DNA from: Gammaproteobacteria bacterium
GTDB taxonomy: Bacteria > Pseudomonadota > Gammaproteobacteria > Burkholderiales > Nitrosomonadaceae
DNA: 64,000 nucleotides
Assembly: GCA_015709615.1 (NCBI GenBank)
Contig: CP054179.1
Span: forward strand, 2,170,001-2,234,000
Direction of reading: 5' to 3'
The translations under genes were made by a program, and so were the position numbers. Shown here piece by piece: positions 52,005 through 61,983 of the stretch. The stretch's first letter is position 1; every line of letters starts with the position of its first letter. The notes under the pieces are model-generated. The model was given only the letters and a program-made list of their open reading frames with translations, made no database searches and was not told where the DNA came from.

Positions 52005-52601
52005 TTGAAAATACAAAATAATACCCAGCTGATCGTATTGGGATCCAGCTCGATTTACCGCAAGGAATTGTTGCAGCGGCTGCAAATCCCCTTTGAAACC
52101 AGTCACCCCGAAATTGATGAAACACCGCTGCCCAATGAATCTCCTGCAGAAATGGCCGAACGCCTGGCCGAAGCAAAAGCCCGCGCCGTGGCCAAAGCAC
52201 ATCCGCAAGCGCTCATTATCGGTTCCGATCAAGTGGCGGCATTGGACCATATCCCGCTCGGCAAACCATTGAATCATCAAAATGCGATAAAACAATTGCA
52301 ATTGGTCCGGGGCAAGGAGGTTGTTTTTCATACTGCGTTATGTTTGTACAATAGTGCCATTGACCGGTTACAGATGAGGATAATTCCCTATCGCGTGAAA
52401 TTCCGGCCGTTGAGTGACCAGCAGATTGAAAACTATCTGCGCAAGGAGCAACCCTACCACTGTGCCGGCAGTGCGAAGTCGGAGGGGCTTGGAATCGCGC
52501 TGATTGAACGCATGACCGGAGATGATCCCAACGGCTTGATCGGATTACCGCTGATTGCGCTGATCGACATGCTGGCGGCGGAGGGTGTGGAAGTTGTTTA
52601 A
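52005..52601 (+). CDS. yceF: Maf-family nucleotide pyrophosphatase (YceF type)
   Basis: The 198-residue protein starts at TTG 52005 with AGAAGGA just upstream. It has LIVLGSSSIYRKELLQRL near residue 8, the conserved IIGSDQVAALD near 70 and GSAKSEGLGIALIERMTGDDPNGLIGLPL near 150 (in part). The YceF subgroup hydrolyses 7-methyl-GTP and similar modified nucleotides, cleaning the pool. It is divergent from yceD, a pairing common in proteobacteria. Confidence 0.93.
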   Translation: MKIQNNTQLIVLGSSSIYRKELLQRLQIPFETSHPEIDETPLPNESPAEMAERLAEAKARAVAKAHPQALIIGSDQVAALDHIPLGKPLNHQNAIKQLQLVRGKEVVFHTALCLYNSAIDRLQMRIIPYRVKFRPLSDQQIENYLRKEQPYHCAGSAKSEGLGIALIERMTGDDPNGLIGLPLIALIDMLAAEGVEVV

Positions 52602-52699
52602 TAGTTCATTTTTTCATGAACTTCCTGATTGCAAATAGCATCATTATGTGGAATCATTGCGCTGGAATGAAGTTTTCATTTTTTGTAGATTGATTCGTT

Positions 52700-53074
52700 A
52701 TGCGGAAATATCCGGCTTATGCTGTTATCTTTGTGTTGATTGTCAGCATACTGACGAATGGACTGAGCTTATCGTTCAGAGGTGAAGTATTCGCCCATGA
52801 GTTGGATCATATTCGCCAATCACTGTCCGCTGATCCTGCAACGCATCTGGAGTCGCATCGAAACAATGTAGCTTGGGACGGTGTCGATCTGGATGCGGCA
52901 ACGCATTTATGCCTGCACTCTGCGGGACAATACCAGCCGTTCTTCTTTAATTCTCTGCCGCTGCTTCCCGATGTCATCGTGTCGGAAATCATCGCGGTAT
53001 TTATTTCTTCCTTTATCCCCGAAACAATTCCGGATTTGCCCCTGCGTCCGCCTCGAAACCCACTGATTGCGTAG
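52700..53074 (+). CDS. CzcI-like small exported protein
   Basis: The 124-residue protein has an N-terminal hydrophobic signal/anchor (residues 8-30), a histidine-rich middle and the segment HLCLHSAGQYQPFFF near residue 74. It ends in a RPPR tail. I recall this pattern from small proteins upstream of czc-type efflux operons in betaproteobacteria (CzcI-like); its function is unclear and possibly regulatory. It lies 125 bases before czcC on the same strand. Confidence 0.7.
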   Translation: MRKYPAYAVIFVLIVSILTNGLSLSFRGEVFAHELDHIRQSLSADPATHLESHRNNVAWDGVDLDAATHLCLHSAGQYQPFFFNSLPLLPDVIVSEIIAVFISSFIPETIPDLPLRPPRNPLIA

Positions 53075-53199
53075 ATTAAACTGAATCGTTGTGTTGTTTA
53101 TGGATTGCTTGTGGCGATCCCTGATGACGCAAGGAACGGATCAATTCAAATCGATGGTGATCCGTTTCGCGGTTGTGTAGGCCTATGGGGAGGAATTTT

Positions 53200-54654
53200 A
53201 TGAGTTTGAGCGATCAGCCGATGATACTCGGCTATCGGGTGGTGGCCCGATTACGGTGCGTATTGCCAGGGTTGATATTTTTGCTGGGTTTCGCGCACCA
53301 GCCCCAAGTTAGCGCCGATTCTTTTGGTGCTATGCCGAGCGGCATTCAAAATCAAAGCGCGGAAGCATCCGTGCAGGAAACGGGTGATCTCACATTACGT
53401 GACGCCATCAATCTGACTTTACTCCGTAATCCCGAACTGGCGTCGTTCGCCAAGGAAATGCGTGCATTGGAAGGCGCAACCCTGCAAGCGGGGTTATTGA
53501 GAAACCCGGAGCTGTCGGTGAATGTTGAAAATCCCGGCAACATACAAAAGCTGAGCGGCGACATCAACTCGCAGGACTCGGTATCGCAGGAGGTGGTGCA
53601 GCAGCTGACCACCATCCGTATCGGCCAGTTGATCGAACTGGGCGGCAAGCGTGCCGCCCGGGTCGGCGCCGCCCGGCTGAACGAGGAGTTGGCCGCCAGG
53701 GATTATGAATCCAGGCGCGTCGAGATCATAGCGCGCGTGGCGAATGTATTCACCGAAGTGCTGGCCGGTCAGGAGCGGCTCAAGCTGGCGGAAGAAACCA
53801 GGCAGCTGGCGCAGAATGTGGTGGACACGGTGGTGTTGCGGGTGCAGGCAGGCAAGGTGCCGCCCATTGAAGAAACCCGAGCCAAAGTCGGATTATCCAC
53901 AGCGCGCATCGAATTTGAGCAAGCGCAGCGGGATCTGGCGTCGGCGCGAAAACGACTGGCCTTGTTATGGGATAGCGTTACGCCGCAGTTTGCTAAAGCC
54001 TTGGGGACGCTGGAAACAGCAATTGCGCCGCCTGATTACCAAATACTGCAAGCGCGTGTTCTGGAAAACCCGATGGCGTTGCGGGCAATGAAGAATATCG
54101 AGCATCGCAAAGCGCTGCTCGAAGTCGAGCAAACCCGCCGCATCCCAAATCTGACCCTGAATGCAGGAGCTGTGCATCATGCCCAATTAGGCGGTACCAC
54201 GGCGGTGGCGGGCGTGATGATTCCATTGCCGTTATTCGATCGCAACCAAGGTAATCTGAAAGAAGCGTATCAGCGCGTGGATAAAGCCGTCGATGAACAA
54301 GAAGCGACGGAAGTGCGGCTCAGAACCGAATTGGCGCAATCGTACGAGGCCATGTCGGCCGCTTGGAACGAAATCAATATTTTGCGCGATGAAATTTTGC
54401 CCGGCGCCAAGAGTGCCTTCAATGTGATGCGCAGAGGTTACGAATTGGGCAAATTCGGTTTGCTGGAATTGCTCGATGCGCAGCGAGTGCTGTTTCAGAA
54501 TCAATTGCTCTATGTGCGCGCGCTGGCGAACTATCAACGGCTGATCAACGATATCGAACGCCTGATCGCAGCACCGATCGAGAGCATCAAACCCAACATG
54601 AAATCAACGAACGTTAGCCGCAGCGGTGAGAAAAATGGATCAAATGATGAATAA
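53200..54654 (+). CDS. czcC: CzcC-type outer-membrane efflux protein
   Basis: 484 residues from the ATG at 53200, behind GGGGAGG. A signal peptide ends near VSA. The TolC/OEP fold shows two repeated helical halves with ITLLRNPELASFAKEMRALEG-like (in part), QLIELGGKRAARVGAARLNEELAARDYE (in part) and YELGKFGLLELLDAQRVLF. It forms the outer-membrane channel of the tripartite pump with CzcB and CzcA. The gene overlaps czcB by 20 bases. Confidence 0.92.
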   Translation: MSLSDQPMILGYRVVARLRCVLPGLIFLLGFAHQPQVSADSFGAMPSGIQNQSAEASVQETGDLTLRDAINLTLLRNPELASFAKEMRALEGATLQAGLLRNPELSVNVENPGNIQKLSGDINSQDSVSQEVVQQLTTIRIGQLIELGGKRAARVGAARLNEELAARDYESRRVEIIARVANVFTEVLAGQERLKLAEETRQLAQNVVDTVVLRVQAGKVPPIEETRAKVGLSTARIEFEQAQRDLASARKRLALLWDSVTPQFAKALGTLETAIAPPDYQILQARVLENPMALRAMKNIEHRKALLEVEQTRRIPNLTLNAGAVHHAQLGGTTAVAGVMIPLPLFDRNQGNLKEAYQRVDKAVDEQEATEVRLRTELAQSYEAMSAAWNEINILRDEILPGAKSAFNVMRRGYELGKFGLLELLDAQRVLFQNQLLYVRALANYQRLINDIERLIAAPIESIKPNMKSTNVSRSGEKNGSNDE

Positions 54655-56146
54655 AGCGCGCTTAATGCCCATCCTGATTGTGATCGCCATAGGCGTGGTG
54701 CTGGGCGGATTGATTTTGACGCTGGAAAAGCCTTCCGCGGTAACGGCGGAAACAGCGAATGGCGGTGCCGATAATAAAACCGGAGAGGGACAACCGGATA
54801 CCGGGCCGAGGGGGGGTAAGCTGTTTACTGGCGATGGCTTCGGCTTGGAGTTGACAATTTTTGAAAAAGGCGTGCCGCCGCAATTCCGCGTTTATCTGTA
54901 TGAAAACGGCAAGTTGCTTCCGCCAGCTGCGGCCAAAGTCTCTATTTCATTGTCGCGCCTTGGCGCACCGATACAACTGATTAAATTTGCGCCCGAAGCG
55001 GATTACCTGTTGGGCGATCAAGTGATCGAAGAGCCGCATTCGTTCGACTTGGCGATCGCTGCCGAACACAATGGCCGGACATACCGCTGGGGCTTCAGTC
55101 AAGTCGAGGCGCGTCTGGAAATGACCGATGAGATGCTGAAAACGATCGGTGTCGAAATACAAACGGCCGGACCGGCGATCATTAAATCCACACTCAAATT
55201 GCCGGGCGAGATTGTGTTTAATCCTGACAGGATCGTGCAGGTGGTGCCGCGTTTGCCGGGGGTGGTGGCGGCAGTGAATTTCGAGCCGGGGCAGATGGTG
55301 AAAAAAGGCGATGTGCTGGCGGTGATCGAAAGCCAAATGCTGGCGGATTTGAATAGCCAGTACATGGCGGCACAGAAGCGGCTGGCGCTGGCGCGCACGG
55401 TTTATCAACGGGAAAAGCAGTTGTGGGAAGAAAAGATTTCGGCCAAGCAGGATTATCTCGCGGCCGAATTGGCGTTGAACGAGGCCAAGATCGGCTCCGA
55501 TCTGGCGGCGGAAAAACTCAAAGCGCTCGGCGTGCGTCCCGAAGCGGGATTACCGGCAAAAGAACTGATCCGCTATGAAGTGCGCGCACCGATTTCCGGG
55601 CTGATCATTACCCGGACGGTTGCGCTGGGTGCCGTGCTAAAAGACGATGTCACCATTTTTACCGTGGCCGATGTGTCGACGGTCTGGACTGCCATTACGG
55701 TGTATCCGAAGGATTTGAGCATCGTCCGGGTCGGGCAGAAAGCCGCGGTCAAGGCTACCGCGTACGATGTCGAAGGCGAAGGCGTCGTCACGTATATCAC
55801 CACCTTGATCGGCGGGCAGACACGCACGGCTACGGCGCGGGTCATTCTGGATAACCAGGATGGCCGCTGGCATCCCGGCATGTTCGTTAGCGTGGAATTG
55901 GTGTCGGACGAAATCGAAGTGCCGGTTGCGGTTTCAGCGCAAGCCATTCAGACATTCCGCGACTCGACCGTGGTGTTCGGCCGCTACGGCGGTTATTTCG
56001 AAGCGCGTCCGCTGGAATTGGGCCGCAGCGACGGCAAAATGGTGGAAGTATTGAAAGGGTTCTCTGCTGGCGAACATTATGCTTCCGGCAATAGCTTCGC
56101 CATCAAGGCCGATATCGATAAAGCCGGGGCGTCGCATGACCATTAG
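54635..56146 (+). CDS. czcB: CzcB-type membrane fusion protein
   Basis: About 503 residues. It has one N-terminal membrane anchor, a CzcB-specific domain (FTGDGFGLELTIFEKGVPPQFRVYLYE in part), the HlyD-like hairpin with biotinyl-lipoyl half-motifs (GVVAAVNFEPGQMVKKGDVLAVIES), a beta-barrel domain, and a His-containing C-terminus (SHDH). It bridges CzcA and CzcC in the periplasm and may sense or bind the metal. The start is the ATG at 54635, or 54644. Confidence 0.92.
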   Translation: MDQMMNKARLMPILIVIAIGVVLGGLILTLEKPSAVTAETANGGADNKTGEGQPDTGPRGGKLFTGDGFGLELTIFEKGVPPQFRVYLYENGKLLPPAAAKVSISLSRLGAPIQLIKFAPEADYLLGDQVIEEPHSFDLAIAAEHNGRTYRWGFSQVEARLEMTDEMLKTIGVEIQTAGPAIIKSTLKLPGEIVFNPDRIVQVVPRLPGVVAAVNFEPGQMVKKGDVLAVIESQMLADLNSQYMAAQKRLALARTVYQREKQLWEEKISAKQDYLAAELALNEAKIGSDLAAEKLKALGVRPEAGLPAKELIRYEVRAPISGLIITRTVALGAVLKDDVTIFTVADVSTVWTAITVYPKDLSIVRVGQKAAVKATAYDVEGEGVVTYITTLIGGQTRTATARVILDNQDGRWHPGMFVSVELVSDEIEVPVAVSAQAIQTFRDSTVVFGRYGGYFEARPLELGRSDGKMVEVLKGFSAGEHYASGNSFAIKADIDKAGASHDH

Positions 56147-56180
56147 CCAGTCCTAAGAACACGCTACCCAAGGAAAAATC

Positions 56181-59100
56181 ATGTTTGAACGCATTTTGAA
56201 AACGTCGATATACCAGCACGGGCTGGTGTTGCTGGCGGTGCTGGCGATGGCCGCATTCGGCATGTACAACTACATGAAACTGCCGATCGACGCAGTGCCG
56301 GACATTACCAACGTGCAGGTGCAAATCAATACCACAGCGCCCGGCTATTCTCCGCTGGAAGCCGAGCAGCGCATCACGTTTCCGATCGAGATAGCGATGT
56401 CCGGGTTGCCCGGTCTCGAATATACCCGCTCCTTGTCGCGCTATGGTCTGTCGCAAGTCACGGTGATTTTTAAGGACGGCACCGACATCTACTTGGTGCG
56501 GCAACTGGTCAGCCAGCGCATTCAGGAAGTCAGAAGCCGGTTGCCGGTCGGGATTGTGCCGACGATGGGGCCGATTTCCACCGGTTTGGGTGAAATTTTC
56601 ATGTGGACGATCGATGCCGATCCCGCTGCGCGAAAACCGGACGGCACACCGTACACGTCGATGGATTTGCGCGAATTGCAGGATTGGATCATCAAACCAC
56701 GCATGCGCATGGTGAAGGGGGTTACGGAGGTCAACTCGGTCGGCGGCTATGTCAAGCAATTTCATGTCGCGCCGTATCCTGAGAAGCTGCTTTCTTTCGG
56801 CTTGACGCTACAAGATCTGGTGGTTGCCTTGGAGCGCAACAATCTGAACGTCGGTGCGGGCTATATCGAAAAAAGCGGTGAGCAATACCTGGTCAGGGTG
56901 CCCGGGCAGGTGGCCGATCTGGTCGAAATCGGCGATATCCTGCTGGGCAGTAGCCAGGGTGTGCCGATACGCGTCAAAAACGTCGCTGATGTGCTGATCG
57001 GAAAGGAATTGCGCACCGGCGCCGCGACCCAGAACGGCCATGAAGTAGTACTGGGCACGGCGCATATGCTGATCGGGGAGAACAGCCGCACCGTTTCGCA
57101 GGCGGCGGCGGAGAAGCTGGCCGAGATCAACCGCAGCCTGCCCGCCGGTGTTACGGCGACGGCGGTCTATAACCGCACCATGCTGGTCGACAAAACCATC
57201 CACACCGTTTCCAATAACTTGATGGAAGGTGCCGCGCTGGTCATCGTAGTGTTGTTCGTATCGCTCGGCAATCTGCGCGCCGCGCTGATCACCGCGCTGA
57301 TTATTCCGCTGTCGATGCTGTTTACCATCAGCGGTATGGTGGCCAGCAATGTCAGCGCCAATCTGCTCAGCCTGGGTGCACTCGATTTCGGCATCATCGT
57401 CGACGGCGCCGTCATCATTGTCGAAAATTGCATCCGCCGGCTTTCCTTGGAGCAGGAGAAACGAGGGCGGTTATTGTCCGCTGATGAACGCTTCGCGATC
57501 GTGTTCGATGCCTCCAAGGAGGTGCGGCAAGCGCTGCTATTTGGGCAGATCATCATCATGGTGGTTTATTTGCCGGTGTTCGCATTGTCCGGCGTGGAAG
57601 GCAAGATGTTCCATCCGATGGCGTACACGGTGTTGCTGGCGCTGCTGGGGGCGGTATTTTTGTCGGTGACATTCGTTCCGGCGGCGGTGGCCATGTTCTT
57701 GTCCGGCAAAATGATGGAAAAAGAAGGCGCCGCAGTGCAGTGGGCGAAAAATATTTACGCTCCCGCACTTGATACGGCGATGAATAACAAGGGGCTGACG
57801 GTGACCATCGCCACCGTCATCGTGATCCTTTCCCTGTTGCTGACCACGCGCATGGGCAGTGAATTCATTCCTAGTCTCGATGAAGAAGACATCGCGCTGC
57901 ACGCCATCCGCATTCCCGGCACCAGTCTCAGCACGGCCATTGAAATGCAAAATGAGCTGGAAGAGACGATCAAGAAATTTGCCGAGGTGAGCCGGGTATT
58001 TTCCAAAATCGGTACGGCGGAAATCGCGACCGACCCGATGCCACCGAGCGTTGCGGATATTTTCATCATTGTCAAACCGCAATCCGAATGGTCGGGGAAG
58101 TATCGCAACAAAGAGGAATTGATCGCAGCGATGGAGCAGGCGGTGCTCAAAGTACCGGGTAACAATTACGAATTCACGCAACCGATTCAGATGCGATTTA
58201 ACGAACTGTTATCTGGCGTGCGCGCGGATGTCGCGGTCAAAGTGTTCGGCGACGATCTCGACGTCATGCTCAATCTCGCCGAGCGCATCGAAAAGATCGT
58301 CAAAGCTGTGCCCGGCGCGGCGGATGTACGCATCGAACAAATCACCGGTCTGCCGGTACTGTCGGTGCAAATGAACCGGGAAAAAATGGCGCGTTACGGT
58401 CTTAACGGCAGCGATGTGCAAGACGCGATCAATATCGCGATCGGCGGTAGAACCACTGGTTTGATTTTCGAAGGCGACCGTCGTTTCGAACTGCAAGTGC
58501 GATTGCCGGAACACTTGCGCGGCGACATCGAGACGCTCAAACGCTTGCCGGTCAAGCTTCCTGTCCTTAATCCGGCGGGTGCGCCGAATGCGCCGGCGGT
58601 TCCTTTGCCGGTCTATGTGGCGTTGGGTGAAGTGGCCGACCTGCGCATTGCCAAAGGCCCAAATCAAGTCAGCCGGGAAAACGGTAAACGGCGTGTCGTC
58701 ATCACCGCGAACGTGCGCGGCCGTGACATCGGGTCGTTCGTCATGGAAGCGGAGGAACATATCGCCAAGCAAGTCAAAATGCCTGCCGGTTATTGGTTAT
58801 CGTGGGGCGGGCAATTCGAGCAATTGATCATGGCAGCGCAACGCTTGCAGATTGTCATCCCGGTGGCGCTCGGGCTGGTGTTTTTTTTGCTGTACACCAT
58901 GCTCGGCAGTTTCCGCGATAGCTTACTGGTATTCAGCGCGGTACCGTTGGCGATTACCGGCGGCATCGTGGCACTGTGGTTGCGCGGTATTCCATTGTCG
59001 ATTTCCGCCGGGGTCGGTTTTATCGCCATGTCCGGCGTGGCGGTACTAGATGGCTTGGTGCTGCTATCGTTCATTCGCGATCTGCGCGAGCAGGGATTGA

Positions 59101-59339
59101 AACTCGACGACGCCATCCGCACCGGATCGCTGTTGCGGTTGCGCCCGGTGCTGATTACGACCTGGGTGGAGTCGCTGGGCTTCCTACCGATGGCGCTGAG
59201 CACCAGTACCGGTGCCGAGGTGCAGCGTACGCTGGCGACGGTGATGATCGGCAGCACGCTGTCGCAGTCGTTGCTGTCATTGCTGGTGGTGCCGGTGTTG
59301 TATCAATTGGTGCATCGGAAGAGTGTGGCAGATAAGTGA
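56181..59339 (+). CDS. czcA: CzcA-type heavy-metal RND efflux pump
   Basis: The 1052-residue protein has the RND layout: twelve helices and two large periplasmic loops. The helix-4 motif DFGIIVDGAVIIVEN near residue 400 carries the Asp, Asp and Glu residues that mark the heavy-metal (HME) branch and relay protons. The N-terminus (LPIDAVPDITNVQVQINT) fits CzcA. It likely exports Zn, Co or Cd from the periplasm; the exact ions cannot be read with confidence. It follows czcB by 34 bases. Confidence 0.95.
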   Translation: MFERILKTSIYQHGLVLLAVLAMAAFGMYNYMKLPIDAVPDITNVQVQINTTAPGYSPLEAEQRITFPIEIAMSGLPGLEYTRSLSRYGLSQVTVIFKDGTDIYLVRQLVSQRIQEVRSRLPVGIVPTMGPISTGLGEIFMWTIDADPAARKPDGTPYTSMDLRELQDWIIKPRMRMVKGVTEVNSVGGYVKQFHVAPYPEKLLSFGLTLQDLVVALERNNLNVGAGYIEKSGEQYLVRVPGQVADLVEIGDILLGSSQGVPIRVKNVADVLIGKELRTGAATQNGHEVVLGTAHMLIGENSRTVSQAAAEKLAEINRSLPAGVTATAVYNRTMLVDKTIHTVSNNLMEGAALVIVVLFVSLGNLRAALITALIIPLSMLFTISGMVASNVSANLLSLGALDFGIIVDGAVIIVENCIRRLSLEQEKRGRLLSADERFAIVFDASKEVRQALLFGQIIIMVVYLPVFALSGVEGKMFHPMAYTVLLALLGAVFLSVTFVPAAVAMFLSGKMMEKEGAAVQWAKNIYAPALDTAMNNKGLTVTIATVIVILSLLLTTRMGSEFIPSLDEEDIALHAIRIPGTSLSTAIEMQNELEETIKKFAEVSRVFSKIGTAEIATDPMPPSVADIFIIVKPQSEWSGKYRNKEELIAAMEQAVLKVPGNNYEFTQPIQMRFNELLSGVRADVAVKVFGDDLDVMLNLAERIEKIVKAVPGAADVRIEQITGLPVLSVQMNREKMARYGLNGSDVQDAINIAIGGRTTGLIFEGDRRFELQVRLPEHLRGDIETLKRLPVKLPVLNPAGAPNAPAVPLPVYVALGEVADLRIAKGPNQVSRENGKRRVVITANVRGRDIGSFVMEAEEHIAKQVKMPAGYWLSWGGQFEQLIMAAQRLQIVIPVALGLVFFLLYTMLGSFRDSLLVFSAVPLAITGGIVALWLRGIPLSISAGVGFIAMSGVAVLDGLVLLSFIRDLREQGLKLDDAIRTGSLLRLRPVLITTWVESLGFLPMALSTSTGAEVQRTLATVMIGSTLSQSLLSLLVVPVLYQLVHRKSVADK

Positions 59340-59351
59340 CGCGGTCTTTGA

Positions 59352-59440
59352 GAAGATTTTGAAGCGCTACTGTGCTGGACAGGCTGTGTTGAAATCAAGC
59401 TAAACCTACCCTTGACACTGGCAAATTGCGCTTTGAAATT
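59352..59440. repeat. Possible fragment of the degenerate dispersed repeat (copy C)
   Basis: CTACTGTGCT, GTTGAAATCA and CAAATTGCGCTTTG echo blocks of copies A and B in the same order, but the middle does not match well. Low confidence. The rest of 59340-59598 is AT-rich and otherwise empty. Confidence 0.25.
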
Positions 59441-59598
59441 GCCTTAAATTATTTGAATAAAGTTATCTCACCAATAAATCTATAGACAAATGTAAATTTA
59501 TTGTGAATAATATGTGAACATTTTGTGAAGTTTTGAATGGCGGCTGTCAAAAAAGACTCTGAAATGATTTCAAATAATTTCTGTTAAAGGGAGTTTTT

Positions 59599-59787
59599 AT
59601 GAGAAACAACCAAGTTCTAATTTTCTCCACTATGATTTTGGGGATCGTTTTCTATAACATGGCGGTGGCATTTGAGTTGCCTGAATCCATGATGGGCTGG
59701 GTGCTATCCGATATCATTCTTACCTTGTATTTGAGTTATCTCCTGGATACTTTCGTTCGCGGTTCAGCTAAAACAAGAATGCAGTAA
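59599..59787 (+). CDS. Small two-helix membrane protein (62 aa)
   Basis: The 62-residue protein has two hydrophobic helices (about 7-27 and 34-50) with a short loop (FELPESMMG) and a basic tail. A clean AAAGGGAG ribosome binding site lies seven bases before the ATG. It stands alone, 259 bases after czcA. I do not recognise a family. Its position near an efflux operon might suggest an accessory role, but the gap argues for its own promoter. Confidence 0.6.
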   Translation: MRNNQVLIFSTMILGIVFYNMAVAFELPESMMGWVLSDIILTLYLSYLLDTFVRGSAKTRMQ

Positions 59788-60163
59788 TTCGTGAAGAAAA
59801 TTGCATGCCGGCACGGTGATGCGACATGCAGTCATTTATGCTGACCCCGCTGCGATTTAGGGTCGCGGGCGATTGATTTTGCATTTGGAAGATAATATAA
59901 CGCCCAGATCGAACGAATGTCTCTTCCAGAGTAATTGGATATTGCGGATTTAAGTTCTTGCAGGAACTCGAAAAACGCGGATGGTCGACGATGTGATTCT
60001 GAGAGAATGCTTGATTCTATTGAGAAATGATTGATATCGTTTGACTTCTCATTGCACAGCGGTGCTATGCAATGAGAAAAGTGAAAAAACCAACGCTTTA
60101 TCGATGCTCTGCTGTACCGGCGTAAGCTTGCAGATACGCTTAGCGAGATCAGACGAATTCTTG
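59788..60163. other. Intergenic region with a perfect 11-bp hairpin
   Basis: Bases 60046-60056 (TTCTCATTGCA) and 60068-60078 (TGCAATGAGAA) form a perfect stem about 90 bases past the stop of the PEP-CTERM gene. Without a T-run it is not a canonical terminator, but may mark the 3' end. A weaker GC stem (CCCGC...GCGGG) lies near 59846-59870. No gene is apparent. Confidence 0.4.
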
Positions 60164-60886
60164 CTATTTTCTGCGGCGTACGCTGAATCCCACTATACCC
60201 AGACCTGCGAGCAGCATTGCATAGGTTTCCGGTTCGGGAACTGCCGACACAGTCATAGAGCTGATATAAAATTGATCGGCATGACTGCCGCCGAATTTAA
60301 AGTAGAAATCTTGACCGGTGTGACTCAAGGCGAATTGACCGACATCCTTTGGCAGCAAACCGGTAGTCCAGGTGGAATTGTCGAAACTGTATTGGAAAGT
60401 CGCATTAGAAATCCAACCCGTCGTATTGTGTCCTTCTGCGCGAAAACCGACCGAAGATAACGCTACTGATTGATCGAAATGCAACCAGATTTTTTCTTTT
60501 GAAGTAATGTTGTCGTCACTGGTGTCACTTTTTAAGTGATAAACGCCTAAGCCGGCGCCGATGGCATCTTTGCCGGAGAGCTTACCGTTGTAACCATTTT
60601 CATGATCTTGAACAACCGCAGCGCCTGAACCGAAAGCGCTGCTATCGTATGAGCCTTTCGCATGGACAGTAAGACCGCCATTGGTGAAAGTGAGATCGCC
60701 GCTGAGTGATGATGCAATATTAGAGCTGCACAGATCACCGCCGCTGCAAGCAACACCATCTGTTGGCAAGAATCCGCTGTTGACGGAACCGTTGTACTTA
60801 AGGTTCGCGAAGTCGAAAACTACGGGGGCCGCTGCAACCGGTCCGCTTGCTAAAGCAAGAAACGTTAAAACAGATAATGAACGCAT
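60164..60886 (-). CDS. PEP-CTERM sorted exoprotein, second copy type
   Basis: The 240-residue protein has a short signal peptide ending VAAAP (about residue 20), a Ser/Gly-rich beta body with two cysteines (GVACSGGDLCSS) and an F5/8-like or lectin-like feel (VGFRAEGHNTTGW, TFQYSFDNSTW). It ends in VPEPETYAML, a hydrophobic helix and RRRK. The sorting tail is nearly identical to that of the protein at 4226-5107, so the same exosortase should process both. AGGAG lies nine bases before the ATG. An IS21 element is inserted 127 bases upstream of the start. Confidence 0.9.
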   Translation of the reverse strand: MRSLSVLTFLALASGPVAAAPVVFDFANLKYNGSVNSGFLPTDGVACSGGDLCSSNIASSLSGDLTFTNGGLTVHAKGSYDSSAFGSGAAVVQDHENGYNGKLSGKDAIGAGLGVYHLKSDTSDDNITSKEKIWLHFDQSVALSSVGFRAEGHNTTGWISNATFQYSFDNSTWTTGLLPKDVGQFALSHTGQDFYFKFGGSHADQFYISSMTVSAVPEPETYAMLLAGLGIVGFSVRRRK

Positions 60887-61161
60887 TTAAAGTACTCCTA
60901 AAAATTTTTTATTTCAAAATAATAAGCCTGATTTCCCGTTCAGCTGATGCAATTTTGCTTATTTGAGTTTCATCAAGCAATTTTTCCTAAGTTTGCTTCA
61001 ACTTTCTCTATTTGTCAATGGCGGAGTAAAAGGGTACCAAATAGCGCGCGAAGAGTGTACCAGTTAGGTTAATAAAAAGAGGGATTTAACCTCTGGTTTT
61101 GCGCCTCTGATTTTTTATTTCTTGGGTTTCAGTAAAGGCGCAGTGTTTCCCCTAAAATCTT

Positions 61162-61983
61162 TTATATTGGTCTGGCATCCTCCTTTTCTATAGGCTTGGT
61201 TTGTACTGTCTGCTTTTGCCGTTTCTTGCTTGCGGCCAGGCGATACGATTCTCCATTCATTTCCAGAATATGAACATGATGGGTTAAGCGATCCAACAGC
61301 GCACCGGTCAATCGTTCTGATCCCAACACACTGGTCCACTCATCAAATGGTAAATTCGATGTGACTAAAGTGGATCCATGTTCATATCGACGGCTGAATA
61401 CTTCGAATAAGAGCTCTGAACCAATTGCAGTAAATGGCACATAACCCAGTTCGTCGATGATCAGCAATTTGACGTTGGTCAATTGCTTTTGCAAGGTACG
61501 TAATCGCTTTTCATCGCGCGCCTCCATTAACTCATGCACCAGCGCTGCAGCTGTCGTGAATAAAACGCTCATGCCTTTTTGGCAGGCAGCCAGCCCTAAA
61601 GCCAATGCGATATGAGTCTTGCCAACGCCTGATGGGCCCAACGCAATGATGTTCTCGCGCTTATCGATCCATTCACAGCGCATCAACTCCAGTATCAATG
61701 ATTTATTCAGTCCAGGTATTGCAGCAAAGTCGAACGTATCCAGGCTTTTAATTACTGGGAATTTCGCCTGACGTATGCGCCGCTCGGTATTCCGCCGTTC
61801 ACGATCAATGCATTCCAGTTCGCATAGTCGCAATAAATAGCGTGCATAATCAACATCCTCACGTGCGCATTCGAGTCCCACCTTTTCATATTCACGTGCA
61901 AAGGTTGGTAACTTTAGGGTCTTGAAGTGATTGATCAGCAAGACTTGCGGCGCGACCGTGGTGGGAATAGAGGTATCAGTCAT
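61162..61983 (-). CDS. istB: IstB-type transposition ATPase
   Basis: The 273-residue protein has an AAA+ domain: Walker A GPSGVGKTHIALALG near residue 114, Walker B LLIIDELGYV near 175 and sensor TSNLPFDEW near 207. IstB assists the IstA transposase by target DNA binding and ATP hydrolysis. It overlaps istA by eight bases, the normal IS21 arrangement. Confidence 0.95.
   Translation of the reverse strand: MTDTSIPTTVAPQVLLINHFKTLKLPTFAREYEKVGLECAREDVDYARYLLRLCELECIDRERRNTERRIRQAKFPVIKSLDTFDFAAIPGLNKSLILELMRCEWIDKRENIIALGPSGVGKTHIALALGLAACQKGMSVLFTTAAALVHELMEARDEKRLRTLQKQLTNVKLLIIDELGYVPFTAIGSELLFEVFSRRYEHGSTLVTSNLPFDEWTSVLGSERLTGALLDRLTHHVHILEMNGESYRLAASKKRQKQTVQTKPIEKEDARPI

Noticed and set aside
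53200..59339. Copper/silver (Cus) efflux assignment for the RND system
   Set aside because: The CzcI-like neighbour, the CzcB-type N-terminal domain and the DFGIIVDG motif fit the divalent-metal Czc branch better; no CusF-like gene is present.
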